From Novosphingobium sp. (GTDB lineage Bacteria; Pseudomonadota; Alphaproteobacteria; Sphingomonadales; Sphingomonadaceae), in the NCBI GenBank assembly GCA_017744735.1, contig JAGIAR010000004.1, forward strand, positions 434,001 through 498,000: a DNA stretch of 64,000 nucleotides, in the 5' to 3' direction. The number at the start of each line of letters is the position of its first letter. Positions within the stretch are counted from its first letter, which is position 1. Position numbers and translations under genes: made by a program. This document shows, piece after piece, positions 43,519-53,332 of the stretch. A model generated the notes under the pieces. It saw only the letters and a program-made list of their open reading frames with translations. It was not told where the DNA came from and made no database searches.

Positions 43519-44544
43519 ATGCCCGGCCCCCTGCTCGAAACCCTGCGCGGCGCGACGCTGTTTCCCCGTCCGGTCTGGCTGATGCGCCAGGCGGGGCGCT
43601 ATCTGCCCGAGTATCGCGCGCTGCGGCAGGAGAAGGGCGGGTTCCTCGAACTCGTCTATGATTCCGATGCGGCGGCGGAGATCACCCTGCAGCCGATCCG
43701 GCGGTTCGGCTTCGACGGGGCGATCCTGTTCTCCGATATTCTCATCGTGCCCTACGCGATGGGACAGAGGCTGGAATTCCTCGCCGGCGAAGGCCCCAGC
43801 CTGTCGCCGCGGCTGGCCGAGGCCGCGCTGGACGGACTGGTTGCGAATCCCTCGCTGCTCGCCCCGATCTACGAGACCGTCGCAAAGGTGCGGGCGCAAC
43901 TCGGGCCGGAAACCACGCTGCTCGGTTTCGCAGGCAGTCCCTGGACCGTCGCGACCTACATGGTCGCCGGCGAGGGCAGCCGCGACCAGCATGTCACGCG
44001 CGAATATGCCTATCGCGATCCCGCGGCGTTCCAGGCGATCGTCGATGCGATCGTGGCGGTGACGGTCGACTATCTCTCCGGGCAGATCGAAGCGGGCGCG
44101 GAAGCGGTGCAACTGTTCGACAGCTGGGCCGGGAGCCTTTCGCCCGCGCAGTTCGAACGCTGGGTGATCGCGCCGAACGCCGCGATCGCGGCCGAGATTC
44201 ACCGCCGCCATCCGGGGGTGCCGGTGATCGGCTTTCCCAAGGGCGCGGGCGAGAAGCTTGCCGCCTATGCGCGCGAGACCGGGGTCGATGCGGTCGGGGT
44301 GGACGAGACGATCGACCCGCTGTGGGCCGCGCAAGCCTTGCCCGCAGGGCTTCCGCTGCAGGGCAATCTCGATCCGTTGCTGCTGCTGGCGGGAGGCGAA
44401 GAGCTCGAACGCCAGGCGCTGCGCGTGCTCGAGGCCTTCGCCGGCCGGCCGCATGTGTTCAATCTCGGCCATGGGATCGGGCAATTCACTCCGATCGCGC
44501 ATGTCGAGCGCCTGCTTAAGGTGCTGCGACAATGGGGGAGGTGA
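43519..44544 (+). CDS. hemE: Uroporphyrinogen decarboxylase
   Basis: This 341-aa enzyme decarboxylates uroporphyrinogen III to coproporphyrinogen III. The signature RPVWLMRQAGRYLPEYR is intact, as are FSDILIVPYAMG, GFAGSPWTVATYMVAG and FNLGHGIGQFTP. ATG 43519 is used; TTG at 43504 would add five residues and start inside the AT-rich block. It is the first gene right of oriC; hemJ follows. Confidence 0.96.
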   Translation: MPGPLLETLRGATLFPRPVWLMRQAGRYLPEYRALRQEKGGFLELVYDSDAAAEITLQPIRRFGFDGAILFSDILIVPYAMGQRLEFLAGEGPSLSPRLAEAALDGLVANPSLLAPIYETVAKVRAQLGPETTLLGFAGSPWTVATYMVAGEGSRDQHVTREYAYRDPAAFQAIVDAIVAVTVDYLSGQIEAGAEAVQLFDSWAGSLSPAQFERWVIAPNAAIAAEIHRRHPGVPVIGFPKGAGEKLAAYARETGVDAVGVDETIDPLWAAQALPAGLPLQGNLDPLLLLAGGEELERQALRVLEAFAGRPHVFNLGHGIGQFTPIAHVERLLKVLRQWGR

Positions 44545-44575
44545 TTTCCTTCGCAAATGTGCCTAGATGCGCGCC

Positions 44576-45019
44576 ATGCAGGAAGTGCTCTTCATGATCT
44601 ATTTCTGGCTCAAGGCCGGGCACATCGTTTTCGTGATCTTCTGGATGGCGGGGCTGTTCATGCTCCCGCGCTTCTTCGTCTACCATCAGGAATGCGATCC
44701 TTCCTCGCCCGAAAACGGGAAATGGATCGAGCGCGAGCAGCGGCTGGTGCGGATCATCCTCAAGCCGTCGATCGTGGTCGTGTGGGTGCTCGGGCTGATC
44801 ATGGCATGGCACATCCAGGCCTATCGCGAAGGCTGGTTCATGGCCAAGTTCGCGCTGGTGGTGGCGCTGTCCGGCTATCACGGCTGGCTGATTTCCTACG
44901 CCAAGGCGCTTGCGCGTGGAGAACGCCGGCTCGACGGCCGCAAGCTGCGGCTGCTGAACGAGGTGCCCGGGATCGCGGCGGTGCTGATCGTGATCCTGGT
45001 GGTGATCAAGCCCTTTTGA
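44576..45019 (+). CDS. hemJ: Protoporphyrinogen oxidase HemJ
   Basis: This 147-aa protein is HemJ (UPF0093), the four-helix membrane enzyme oxidising protoporphyrinogen IX. The conserved His is in LKAGHIVFVIFWMAGLFMLPR, with LPRFFVYHQE and the later SGYHGWLISYAK. Starts at ATG 44567, 44576 or 44594 are possible; the last has the best ribosome-binding site (AGGAAG). It follows hemE by 31 bp, giving a two-step heme operon. Confidence 0.92.
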   Translation: MQEVLFMIYFWLKAGHIVFVIFWMAGLFMLPRFFVYHQECDPSSPENGKWIEREQRLVRIILKPSIVVVWVLGLIMAWHIQAYREGWFMAKFALVVALSGYHGWLISYAKALARGERRLDGRKLRLLNEVPGIAAVLIVILVVIKPF

Positions 45020-45202
45020 TTTCCGCCCGCTTTGCGACGGGGCGACGGCTGCGCGCGGCGTTTGCGAATTGACGCGCGGGGTGCTCGCGCCTATCTCCGC
45101 TGCATCCGGCTGAGGCCGCCCGATCGAGGCGCCAGGGTCCGCTTTCTCCAAGCCCATCAGACCCGCCGGCATCCCCAACCCACATTCGAGTGGACGAGAA
45201 TC

Positions 45203-46459
45203 ATGCATTTGAAAGAACTGAAACAGCGGACGCCGGCCCAACTGGTCGAGATGGCCGAGGAATTCGAGGTCGAGGGCGCATCGACCATGCGCCGCCAGGA
45301 CCTGATGTTCGCGATCCTGAAGGAAGTGGCCGAAGACGGCGAGGAAATCCTCGGCATCGGTACGATCGAGGTGCTGCAGGACGGCTTCGGCTTCCTCCGC
45401 AGCCCCGAGGCGAACTACCTGGCCGGACCGGACGACATCTACGTTTCGCCCAACCAGGTCCGCAAATGGGGCCTGCGCACCGGCGACACGGTCGAGGGCG
45501 AGATCCGCGCGCCGAAGGACGGCGAGCGCTATTTCGCGCTGACCAAGCTGGTGAGCGTCAATTTCGACGATCCCGACGCGGTCCGCCACCGCACCAATTT
45601 CGACAATCTCACCCCGCTCTATCCCGAAGAGCGGCTCAATCTCGACACCAGCGATCCGACGGTGAAGGACAAGTCGGCCCGGGTGATCGACCTGATCAGC
45701 CCGCAGGGCAAGGGCCAGCGCGCGCTGATCGTCGCGCCGCCGCGCACGGGCAAGACGGTGCTGCTGCAGAACATCGCCAAGGCGATCACCGACAACCACC
45801 CGGAAGTGTTCCTGCTGGTGCTGCTGGTCGACGAACGGCCCGAGGAAGTCACCGACATGCAGCGCTCGGTGAAGGGCGAGGTGATTTCCTCGACCTTCGA
45901 CGAACCCGCTACGCGTCACGTGCAAGTCGCTGAAATGGTTATCGAAAAGGCCAAGCGCCTGGTCGAGCACAAGAAGGACGTGGTGATCCTGCTCGATTCG
46001 ATCACCCGTCTTGGCCGGGCCTACAACACCGTGGTGCCGAGCTCGGGCAAGGTCCTCACCGGCGGTGTCGACGCCAATGCCCTGCAGCGTCCGAAGCGCT
46101 TCTTCGGTGCCGCGCGCAATATCGAGGAGGGCGGTTCGCTCTCGATCATCGCCACCGCACTGATCGATACCGGCAGCCGGATGGACGAGGTGATCTTCGA
46201 AGAGTTCAAGGGCACCGGCAACTCGGAAATCGTGCTCGACCGCAAGGTTGCCGACAAGCGCATCTTCCCCGCGCTCGATGTGGGCAAGAGCGGCACCCGC
46301 AAGGAGGAGCTGCTCGTCGCCAAGGACCAGCTCAGCAAGATGTGGGTCCTGCGCCGCATCCTGATGCAGATGGGCACGGTCGATGCGATGGAATTCCTGC
46401 TCGACAAGATGAAGGATTCGAAGACCAACGAGGACTTCTTCGCGACGATGAACCAGTAG
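45203..46459 (+). CDS. rho: Transcription termination factor Rho
   Basis: Rho (418 aa) is the hexameric RNA helicase that ends transcription. Present are the N-terminal helical part ([18 protein letters not shown]), the RNA-binding cold-shock-like domain ([13 protein letters not shown]), Walker A APPRTGKT, Walker [12 protein letters not shown] and the Q/R-loops ([27 protein letters not shown]). It lies in the conserved hemE-rho-mnmE origin neighbourhood. The 183-bp leader may allow autoregulation. A terminator follows. Confidence 0.97.
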   Translation: MHLKELKQRTPAQLVEMAEEFEVEGASTMRRQDLMFAILKEVAEDGEEILGIGTIEVLQDGFGFLRSPEANYLAGPDDIYVSPNQVRKWGLRTGDTVEGEIRAPKDGERYFALTKLVSVNFDDPDAVRHRTNFDNLTPLYPEERLNLDTSDPTVKDKSARVIDLISPQGKGQRALIVAPPRTGKTVLLQNIAKAITDNHPEVFLLVLLVDERPEEVTDMQRSVKGEVISSTFDEPATRHVQVAEMVIEKAKRLVEHKKDVVILLDSITRLGRAYNTVVPSSGKVLTGGVDANALQRPKRFFGAARNIEEGGSLSIIATALIDTGSRMDEVIFEEFKGTGNSEIVLDRKVADKRIFPALDVGKSGTRKEELLVAKDQLSKMWVLRRILMQMGTVDAMEFLLDKMKDSKTNEDFFATMNQ

Positions 46460-46485
46460 GTTGCGCGCGGATTTCTCTGATGGCG

Positions 46486-46512
46486 AAGGGCGGGAGCGAT
46501 CCCGCCCTTTTC
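46486..46512 (+). terminator. Rho-independent terminator after rho
   Basis: A 9-bp perfect stem AAGGGCGGG / CCCGCCCTT, 6-nt loop, is followed by TTCGTTTT, 26 bp after the rho stop. It may also serve the converging minus-strand gene. Confidence 0.85.
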
Positions 46513-46516
46513 GTTT

Positions 46517-47215
46517 TCAGCCGAGGTGCTCCGCGAAGAACGCCTGCGTCCGCGAATCCGCCAGCTGCGCGCCTTCCTCGTTCCGCCGGGTGCCGGACGT
46601 GGCGGCGAAGCCGTGGTCGAGGCCGGGATAGTCGTGCAGCGTCACCCGGGGATGGGGGTCGAATTCCGCGTGGATCGCCGCCTGGGCGTCGGGTCCGACG
46701 AAATGGTCGGCGGTCGGGATGTGGAGCATCAGCGGGCGGGCGATCGCATGGGCTTCGCCGAGCATCTGGTCGATCATCACCCCGTAATAGCCGACGCTGG
46801 CATCGGCGTCGGTGCGAGTCGCGATCATGTAGGCGAGCCGGCCACCAAGGCAGAAGCCGACCGCGCCGACTTTTGCGACGCCTTCGGTGTTACGGATGAA
46901 TTTGATCAGCGCCTCGATATCCTTGACCCCGTCATCGGCCGAGAACTGGCCCATGTTGACGAAGGCCTGGTGCAGTTCCGCCTCGATGTCGGGATCGAGT
47001 TCGACGCCGGGGGCGAAGCGCCAGAACAGATCGGGCGCGAAGGCGAGATAGCCTTGCGCGGCCCAATCGTCGGCCTTGGCGGCAATGCCGGCGTTCACCC
47101 CGAAGATTTCCGGGATGACGATGATCGCTGCGCGGGGATCGCCTGCGGGCGCAGCCCGATAGGCGGGAATCGCACCGCTGCCGTCGAGGGTGGGGATGGT
47201 GAGGTTGGTCGGCAT
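46517..47215 (-). CDS. Dienelactone hydrolase family protein
   Basis: This 232-aa alpha/beta hydrolase uses a Cys nucleophile: GFCLGGRLAY (Cys about residue 121), Asp in PTADHFVGPD and His in YPGLDHGFA. Dienelactone hydrolases open muconolactone-type lactones, but this subfamily is broad and may act on other esters. It is the only minus-strand gene between the origin and parB, converging with rho. Confidence 0.88.
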   Translation of the reverse strand: MPTNLTIPTLDGSGAIPAYRAAPAGDPRAAIIVIPEIFGVNAGIAAKADDWAAQGYLAFAPDLFWRFAPGVELDPDIEAELHQAFVNMGQFSADDGVKDIEALIKFIRNTEGVAKVGAVGFCLGGRLAYMIATRTDADASVGYYGVMIDQMLGEAHAIARPLMLHIPTADHFVGPDAQAAIHAEFDPHPRVTLHDYPGLDHGFAATSGTRRNEEGAQLADSRTQAFFAEHLG

Positions 47216-47352
47216 GGCTGGGTTCCTCTCGGTTTGGCGCCTGCCTGCAGGCTACGTGGCTTAGGTGGACTTTGCCACTGGCCTGTGACAGCCTTGCAAC
47301 CGCGGCGTCGGTTCACCACCTGATTTTCGGGACGACACGCCCGGAGGAACGG

Positions 47353-47628
47353 ATGAAGGTTCAGGTAGAGATCGATTGCACCCCCGAGGAAGCGCGCCGT
47401 TTCATGGGCCTGCCGGATGTCGAGAAGGCCAACAAGGTCTATATCGACGCGGTTGCCAAGGCGATGGGCGGGGTCACCAACGTCGATCAATTGCAGGAAT
47501 ATGCGAAGAATCTCGCCCCGATGGGCCAGTTCGGGCTCAAGCTGTTCCAGAACTTCATCGACAGCGGCACCGCCTTCACCGAAGGCGCCAAGAGCGGCGG
47601 GGGTTCGAAGAAGCCCGCCGACGACTGA
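47353..47628 (+). CDS. DUF6489 family protein
   Basis: This 91-aa protein starts MKVQVEIDCTPEEARRFMG after a good ribosome-binding site (GGAGGAAC). Helical segments follow (KANKVYIDAVAKAMGGV, QEYAKNLAPMGQFG) and a Gly/Ser/Lys tail. This family is found in alphaproteobacteria, often near phasin-like genes; the function is unknown. It precedes mnmE by 48 bp and may share its transcript. Confidence 0.8.
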   Translation: MKVQVEIDCTPEEARRFMGLPDVEKANKVYIDAVAKAMGGVTNVDQLQEYAKNLAPMGQFGLKLFQNFIDSGTAFTEGAKSGGGSKKPADD

Positions 47629-47676
47629 TTTTCGGCCGACTGCTTTTTCGCCGCGGATGCGCTAATCGCCGCGGCG

Positions 47677-48951
47677 ATGGATACGATCTTCGCCCTTTCG
47701 AGCGGTTTGCCGCCCGCCGCGATCGCGGTGGTGCGGATCAGCGGTCCGCTGGCCGGGCCGGCGCTCGCCACGCTGGCCGGGGGCCTGCCCCTGCCGCGGC
47801 ATGCCTCGCTGAGACGCTTGCGCGATCGCGCGGGGACGCCGCTCGATGATGCCCTGGCGCTGTGGTTCCCGGGTCCGGATACCGCGACCGGCGAGGATCT
47901 GGCCGAACTGCATCTGCACGGCGGGCGGGCGGTGGTTGCCGGGGTGGAGCGCGCGCTCGGGGCCTTGGCGGGCCTGCGCCGCGCGGAGCCGGGCGAGTTC
48001 ACCCGGCGGGCCTTTGCCAATGGCCGGATCGACCTTGCCGAAGCCGAAGGCCTTGCCGACCTGCTCGCGGCGGAAACCGAATTGCAGCGCCGCGCTGCGC
48101 TCGATCTTGCCGGCGGTGCGCTTTCGCGCCGGGTCGACGGCTGGCGCGACCGGCTGCTGATCCTGTCGGCGGCGCTCGAGGCCGTGCTCGATTTCGCGGA
48201 CGAGGACGATGTCGCAGCGCTGCCCCCGGGATTCGCAGGCGATGTCGCGGCCTTGCGCGACGATCTCGGCACCGCTCTCGATGCGCCGCATGCGGAAGCC
48301 TTGCGCGAAGGTTTCCGGGTCGTGCTGGCGGGCCCGCCGAATGCCGGAAAATCCACTCTTTTCAATGCTCTGGTTGAGAGCGAAGCCGCGATCACGGCCG
48401 CCAGCCCCGGAACCACCCGCGATGTGCTCGTGCGCCCGGTCGCGATCGGAGGAATCCCGTTCAGTTTCATCGACACGGCGGGGCTGAGAGACGAAGGGGC
48501 TGGAGAGATCGAGGCGATCGGGATCGAGCGTGCGCTTGCCGAGTTCGGGCGGGCGGATTGCGTGCTGTGGCTCGGGCCCGAGGGCGAGGGCCCGGCGGGC
48601 GCCTGGGAGATCGCGGCGCAGGTCGATCGGGGGGCCGCTATCGGCAAGGCTGCGCCGCGCGCCGCCGTGTCCGCTCTGACCGGCGAGGGAATGGCCGGGT
48701 TGAAGGAGGATCTGGTCGCAACCGCGATGCGGACTCTTGCGCGGCCCGGTACGACTGCGCTCAACGCGCGGCAGCGCGCTTTGGTGCGGGATGCCGCCGC
48801 GGCGCTGGAGGGAGCCATCGGGCAGGCCGATCCCTTGCTGCTGGCCGAGCAGTTGCGGCTCGCGCGGGTCGCGTTCGACAGGCTTACCGGCCGCGCGGCG
48901 ACCGAGGATGTGCTCGATGCGCTGTTCGGGCGCTTCTGCATCGGCAAATGA
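47677..48951 (+). CDS. mnmE: tRNA modification GTPase MnmE
   Basis: MnmE (424 aa) works with MnmG to modify the wobble uridine (cmnm5U) of several tRNAs. It has an N-terminal folate-binding domain (to about residue 115), a helical domain, and an inserted GTPase (G1 AGPPNAGKSTLFN, near residue 220; G3 FIDTAGLRD). The invariant C-terminal FCIGK is present. Its stop TGA is directly followed by a parS site. Confidence 0.96.
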   Translation: MDTIFALSSGLPPAAIAVVRISGPLAGPALATLAGGLPLPRHASLRRLRDRAGTPLDDALALWFPGPDTATGEDLAELHLHGGRAVVAGVERALGALAGLRRAEPGEFTRRAFANGRIDLAEAEGLADLLAAETELQRRAALDLAGGALSRRVDGWRDRLLILSAALEAVLDFADEDDVAALPPGFAGDVAALRDDLGTALDAPHAEALREGFRVVLAGPPNAGKSTLFNALVESEAAITAASPGTTRDVLVRPVAIGGIPFSFIDTAGLRDEGAGEIEAIGIERALAEFGRADCVLWLGPEGEGPAGAWEIAAQVDRGAAIGKAAPRAAVSALTGEGMAGLKEDLVATAMRTLARPGTTALNARQRALVRDAAAALEGAIGQADPLLLAEQLRLARVAFDRLTGRAATEDVLDALFGRFCIGK

Positions 48952-48967
48952 TGTTTCACGTGGAACA
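48952..48967. promoter_or_regulatory. parS: parS site 1
   Basis: TGTTTCACGTGGAACA: the CACGTG core with one mismatch between the two arms, immediately after the mnmE stop. The only one of the four not inside a gene. Confidence 0.85.
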
Positions 48968-49013
48968 TCGCTAGGCTTTGACCGGAATCAGCAGTTTCTG
49001 TATCGGGCCGCTC

Positions 49014-50864
49014 ATGCACAGCTTCGACATCTTGGTTGTGGGCGGCGGCCATGCCGGCTGCGAGGCGGCGGCCGTCGCCGCCCGGATGGGCGCGCGCACC
49101 GCGCTGGTGAGTTTCGATCTTTCGGCGATCGGCGCGATGAGCTGCAATCCCGCGATCGGGGGGCTGGGCAAAGGCCATCTCGTGCGCGAGGTCGATGCCT
49201 TCGACGGGCTGATCGGCCGCGCGGCCGATGCCGCCGCGATCCATTACCGGATGCTCAATCGTTCGAAGGGCAGCGCGGTCTGGGGACCGCGGATCCAGGC
49301 CGACCGGAGATTGTTCAAGGCGGCGATCCAGCGGATGATTGCCGAGCAGGACAATCTCACGTCGATCGAGGGCGAGGCGGCCGAGCTGATCCTCGCGGGC
49401 GGCGCAGTGCGCGGCCTGGTGCTGGCCGACGGCACCCGGATCGAGGCGCGGGCGGTAATCCTGTGCACGGGGACCTTCCTGGGCGGCACGCTGTTCCGGG
49501 GAGAAGAGCGGATCGTCGGCGGGCGCATCGGCGAGGCCTCTGCACAACGCCTCGCGGCGCAGCTGCGCGAGGCCGTGCTGCCGATGGCGCGGCTGAAGAC
49601 CGGAACCCCGCCGCGGCTGGACGGGCGGACGATCGCCTGGTCGCGGCTCGAGGAGCAGCCCAGCGATGCGGACGGCTGGACCATGTCGCCACTCACTCCG
49701 GACCGCGCGAATCCGCAGCTGTTTTGCGCGATCACGCGGACGAACCCGCGCAGCCATGACGTCATCCGCGAAAACCTGCATCGGTCGCCGCTGTTCACCG
49801 GTGCGATCGATGCGCGCGGGCCGCGCTATTGTCCGTCGATCGAGGACAAGATCCATCGCTTCGCCGATCGCGACGGGCACCAGGTGTTCCTCGAGCCTGA
49901 GGGCCTCGACACGCCGCTGATCTATCCGAACGGGATCAGTACCTCGCTTCCCGCCGAGGTTCAGCTGGCGATGCTGCGTACGATGGAGGGGCTGGAAAGG
50001 GTCGAGATGGCGGTTCCCGGCTATGCGGTCGAATACGACCATATCGATCCGCGTGCGCTGCATCCCACGCTCGAGCTGCGCGCGATCCCCGGCCTCCATT
50101 GCGCGGGACAGATCAACGGCACGACCGGTTACGAGGAGGCGGCCGCGCAAGGGCTCATCGCCGGTTTGCACGCCGCCGCGTGCGTTGTTTCACGTGAAAC
50201 ACCGGCACTGGACCGGGCGAATTCCTACATGGCGGTGATGGTGGACGATCTCACGCTGCACGGGGTCAGCGAGCCCTATCGCATGCTGACCGCGCGCGCC
50301 GAGTACCGCTTGCGGCTGCGGGCGAACAATGCCGCTTCGCGCCTCACCCCGCTGGCGATCGCGGCCGGATGCGTGGGCGAGGAGCGCCGCGAACGGTTCG
50401 AGCGCCGCGAGGCGGACCGCGGGGACTGGACCGCCGCGCTGGAGCGCCAGGTGCCCGCCGCAGACCTCGCCGGCTCGGGACTCCCGGTGCGCGAACACGG
50501 GCGCCATGCGCTGCGCGAATGGCTGCGTTTCGGCGGCGTCGAATTGCGGGACCTCGCGGCCTGGTTGCCCGCCGGGCTCGATCCGGCGAGCGAGCTTGCC
50601 GCGGAGATGGCCGAGGACGCGGCCTATGCCCCCTATCTCGCACGGCAGGATGCCGAAATCCGCGACTTGCGGGCGAGCGAGGCAGTCGGGCTGGGGCCCC
50701 GGTTCGCCTTTGCCGAAGTGCCCGGCCTGTCGCGCGAGATGGTCGAGCGCCTCGAGGCTGCGAAGCCGGCGACGCTCTCCGCCGCGGGGCGCATTCCCGG
50801 GATCACTCCGGCGGCACTCGCAGCGCTGCTGGTCCATGCGCGCCGGGCGGCCCAGGCGGCATGA
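49014..50864 (+). CDS. mnmG: tRNA uridine modification enzyme MnmG
   Basis: MnmG (616 aa) is the FAD partner of MnmE. FAD motif [12 protein letters not shown] (N-terminus), [49 protein letters not shown] and a helical C-terminus with [11 protein letters not shown] are visible. ATG 49014 is used; TTG 48978 is unlikely. A perfect parS palindrome lies within codons for CVVSRETP (50186-50201). Its stop overlaps the rsmG start (ATGA). Confidence 0.96.
   Translation: MHSFDILVVGGGHAGCEAAAVAARMGARTALVSFDLSAIGAMSCNPAIGGLGKGHLVREVDAFDGLIGRAADAAAIHYRMLNRSKGSAVWGPRIQADRRLFKAAIQRMIAEQDNLTSIEGEAAELILAGGAVRGLVLADGTRIEARAVILCTGTFLGGTLFRGEERIVGGRIGEASAQRLAAQLREAVLPMARLKTGTPPRLDGRTIAWSRLEEQPSDADGWTMSPLTPDRANPQLFCAITRTNPRSHDVIRENLHRSPLFTGAIDARGPRYCPSIEDKIHRFADRDGHQVFLEPEGLDTPLIYPNGISTSLPAEVQLAMLRTMEGLERVEMAVPGYAVEYDHIDPRALHPTLELRAIPGLHCAGQINGTTGYEEAAAQGLIAGLHAAACVVSRETPALDRANSYMAVMVDDLTLHGVSEPYRMLTARAEYRLRLRANNAASRLTPLAIAAGCVGEERRERFERREADRGDWTAALERQVPAADLAGSGLPVREHGRHALREWLRFGGVELRDLAAWLPAGLDPASELAAEMAEDAAYAPYLARQDAEIRDLRASEAVGLGPRFAFAEVPGLSREMVERLEAAKPATLSAAGRIPGITPAALAALLVHARRAAQAA
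50186..50201. promoter_or_regulatory. parS: parS site 2 (inside mnmG)
   Basis: TGTTTCACGTGAAACA, a perfect palindrome identical to the common alphaproteobacterial and Bacillus-type consensus, encoding V-S-R-E-T in the mnmG frame. Confidence 0.92.
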
Positions 50865-51520
50865 TCGCCGACGAGCAGCAGGCGAGGGCGTTGGTCGCGG
50901 AACTCGGCGATGCGGCGGCGCTCGAGCGGCTCGAGCGGCTGATCGCTCTGCTCGCCGAGGAAAATCTGCGGCAGAACCTGATCGCGGCCGCAACCCTGCC
51001 GCAGGTGTGGCGCCGGCATCTCGCCGATTCCGCGCAGCTGTTGAAGTTTGTTCCACGTGAAACGGGCGATCCCGGCGCGTGGATCGATCTCGGGACCGGC
51101 GCGGGCTTTCCGGGTCTCGTGATCGCCGCGATGCGGCCGGAATGGGACGTGCGCCTGATCGAATCGCGCAAGCGGCGCTGCGAGTGGCTCGAACGGGCGC
51201 GAATCGATTTGGGCCTGGAGCGCTGCTCGGTGATTGCGGCGCGGCTCGAAGCGGTCGAAACCGTCGAGGCCGGTGTCATTTCGGCACGGGCCTTTGCGCC
51301 GCTGCCCAAACTCCTCGACCTGTCCACGCGTTTTTCCACCGGCCGGACTCTTTGGCTGTTGCCCAAGGGCCGCTCGGCAGCGCAGGAATTGGCTTCGTTG
51401 CCCGAATCGAAGCGCCGGCTGTTCCACGTGGAACAATCGCTGACCGATCCCGAGGCAGGAATCGTCGTCGGACGGCTCGCGAGCGGGTCCCATGGGCAAA
51501 CGAGAGGCAGGCTAACGTGA
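50861..51520 (+). CDS. rsmG: 16S rRNA (guanine527-N7) methyltransferase
   Basis: RsmG (219 aa) methylates G527 of 16S rRNA; loss gives low-level streptomycin resistance in many bacteria. The SAM site [26 protein letters not shown] and [14 protein letters not shown] are typical. Two parS sites are embedded, coding KFVPRETG and LFHVEQS. It overlaps mnmG and parA. Confidence 0.95.
   Translation: MIADEQQARALVAELGDAAALERLERLIALLAEENLRQNLIAAATLPQVWRRHLADSAQLLKFVPRETGDPGAWIDLGTGAGFPGLVIAAMRPEWDVRLIESRKRRCEWLERARIDLGLERCSVIAARLEAVETVEAGVISARAFAPLPKLLDLSTRFSTGRTLWLLPKGRSAAQELASLPESKRRLFHVEQSLTDPEAGIVVGRLASGSHGQTRGRLT
51049..51064. promoter_or_regulatory. parS: parS site 3 (inside rsmG)
   Basis: TGTTCCACGTGAAACG: CACGTG core, one arm TGTTC and the other GAAACG; two deviations from the palindrome. 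Confidence 0.75.
51420..51435. promoter_or_regulatory. parS: parS site 4 (inside rsmG)
   Basis: TGTTCCACGTGGAACA, a perfect palindrome, 82 bp upstream of the parA start. Confidence 0.9.
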
Positions 51521-52293
51521 TTCGCATCGCTATCGCGAACCAGAAGGGCGGCGTCGGCAAGACCACCACCGCGATCAACATGGCGACCGCAATGGCCGCT
51601 ACCGGCTGGAAGACTCTGTTGATCGACCTCGATCCGCAGGGCAACGCCTCGACCGGCACCGGTATCGAGGGCTCGCGGCGCACGGTGTCGAGCTACGAGG
51701 TGCTGTTAGGCGAGGCTTCGGTCGGCGAAGCGATCGTGCACAGCAACATCCCCGGGCTCGACGTGATCCCGGCGACCGTCGATCTGAGCGGTGCGGAAAT
51801 CGAGCTGGTCGATTTCGAGGACCGCGCCGGGCGGATGCGCGCCGCGCTCGCCGGCTATACCGGCCACGACATCTGCTTCATCGACTGCCCGCCCTCTCTC
51901 GGGCTGCTCACCCTCAACGCGCTGACCGCGGCCGACACGCTGCTGGTGCCGCTGCAATGCGAGTTCTTCGCACTCGAGGGTCTGAGCCAGCTGTTGCAGA
52001 CGGTCGAGAAGGTCCAGCAGGTGTTCAATCCCGAGCTCGGGATCGTCGGCGTCGCGCTGACCATGTTCGACCGCCGCAACCGCCTGACCGACCAGGTTGC
52101 CGAGGACGTACGCGGCTGCCTGGGCAATCTGGTGTTCGAAACGGTGATCCCGCGCAACGTCCGCCTGTCCGAGGCGCCGAGCCACGGGCTGCCTGCGTTG
52201 ATTTACGATCATGCCTGCGTCGGCAGCCGCGCCTATATGGCGCTCGCCCGCGAATTGATCGGCCGGCTGCCCGAGCGTAGGAAAGCCGCATGA
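51517..52293 (+). CDS. parA: Chromosome partitioning ATPase ParA
   Basis: ParA (258 aa) is the Walker-type ATPase that moves ParB-parS complexes. The deviant Walker A KGGVGKTT (residues 10-17), FIDCPPSLGLLT (Walker B) and DNA-binding C-terminus are visible. GTG at 51517 overlaps the rsmG stop (GTGA), which gives the family start [12 protein letters not shown]. parB follows with a 4-bp overlap. Confidence 0.96.
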   Translation: MIRIAIANQKGGVGKTTTAINMATAMAATGWKTLLIDLDPQGNASTGTGIEGSRRTVSSYEVLLGEASVGEAIVHSNIPGLDVIPATVDLSGAEIELVDFEDRAGRMRAALAGYTGHDICFIDCPPSLGLLTLNALTAADTLLVPLQCEFFALEGLSQLLQTVEKVQQVFNPELGIVGVALTMFDRRNRLTDQVAEDVRGCLGNLVFETVIPRNVRLSEAPSHGLPALIYDHACVGSRAYMALARELIGRLPERRKAA

Positions 52294-53285
52294 GCGACGA
52301 GCAGGACTCCGCCCCCCTCGCTTCGGCAGCCCGCCCGGACCAGAAGCGCCGGCTCGGCCGCGGGCTCGGAGCGCTGCTCGGCGAAGCGCGCCGGGAAGAG
52401 CCGCTGGTGGCGCAGCGCGCTCCGCTCGATTCCCCCGCCGCGAACCAGAACGAGGGCTCAACCGCCACGCTGCCGCGCGCCGCGCCGCTGCGCGACGGAC
52501 TTGCGAGCATCGCGGTTGCCGCGATCGCGGCGCATCCGGACCAGCCGCGCCGCCATTTCGACGAGGATGCGTTGAACGAGCTCGCGGCCTCGATCGCCGC
52601 GCGCGGGGTGATCCAGCCGGTGATCGTCCGGCCATGGGGCGAGGGCTATCAGCTGGTTGCCGGCGAGCGTCGCTGGCGGGCGGCCCAAAAAGCACAACTC
52701 CATGAAATTCCAGCAATAATTCGCGATCTGTCGGAACGCGACGTGATGGCGCTGGCGCTGATCGAGAATATCCAGCGCGAGGATCTCAATCCGATCGAGG
52801 AAGCGCGGGCCTATAACCGGCTGGCCGAGATGGAAGGGCTGACCCAGGCCGAAATCGCCCGGCTGGTCGAGAAGTCGCGCAGCCATGTCGCGAATCTCCA
52901 GCGCCTGACGACCTTGCCGGAGAGCGTGATCGCCTATCTCGAGACCGGGGCGCTCTCCATGGGCCATGCCCGCGCACTGGTCGGGCACGACGATGCCGCC
53001 GCCCTGGCCGAACTGGCGGTGGCGAAGAAGCTGTCGGTGCGCGAAGTCGAGAAGCTTGCCCGCAAGACGCCTGCCAGGGCAGAGCGCCCGGCCGTTTCGC
53101 GCGCACCCGACGTGACCGCAGACGCCGACATCGCGGCGGTGCAGAATCACCTCGAGGAATTCCTCGGCCTGCCGGTCAAGATCGCCGCCGACAAGGATCC
53201 GCGGTCCGGAGCGGTGACGATCCGCTATTCGACGCTCGACCAACTCGATTTGATCTGCCAGCGGCTGACCGGCGGCGGGATCTGA
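52290..53285 (+). CDS. parB: Chromosome partitioning protein ParB
   Basis: ParB (331 aa) binds parS and spreads as a CTP-dependent clamp. N-terminal RRLGRGLGALLGEA (ParA-interacting), CTPase motifs GERRWRAAQ and ENIQREDLNPIEEA, helix-turn-helix TQAEIARLVEKSRSHV and a C-terminal dimerisation domain are visible. The linker (about residues 30-75) is Ala/Glu-rich. A hairpin follows. Confidence 0.96.
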   Translation: MSDEQDSAPLASAARPDQKRRLGRGLGALLGEARREEPLVAQRAPLDSPAANQNEGSTATLPRAAPLRDGLASIAVAAIAAHPDQPRRHFDEDALNELAASIAARGVIQPVIVRPWGEGYQLVAGERRWRAAQKAQLHEIPAIIRDLSERDVMALALIENIQREDLNPIEEARAYNRLAEMEGLTQAEIARLVEKSRSHVANLQRLTTLPESVIAYLETGALSMGHARALVGHDDAAALAELAVAKKLSVREVEKLARKTPARAERPAVSRAPDVTADADIAAVQNHLEEFLGLPVKIAADKDPRSGAVTIRYSTLDQLDLICQRLTGGGI

Positions 53286-53311
53286 TCCGCCCGATCCATG
53301 CGCGGGCCGCG

Positions 53312-53332
53312 GAAGTCGCGCTGCGCGACTTC
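53312..53332. terminator. Hairpin between parB and the converging gene
   Basis: GAAGTCGCG / CGCGACTTC, 9 bp with a 3-nt loop, in the 46-bp gap. No T-run either side. Its last base is the first base of the minus-strand stop complement. Confidence 0.45.

Noticed and set aside
47487-50171. 894-codon minus-strand frame opposite mnmE and mnmG
   Set aside because: Low-complexity Arg/Ser/Ala sequence; both opposite genes are full-length and conserved.
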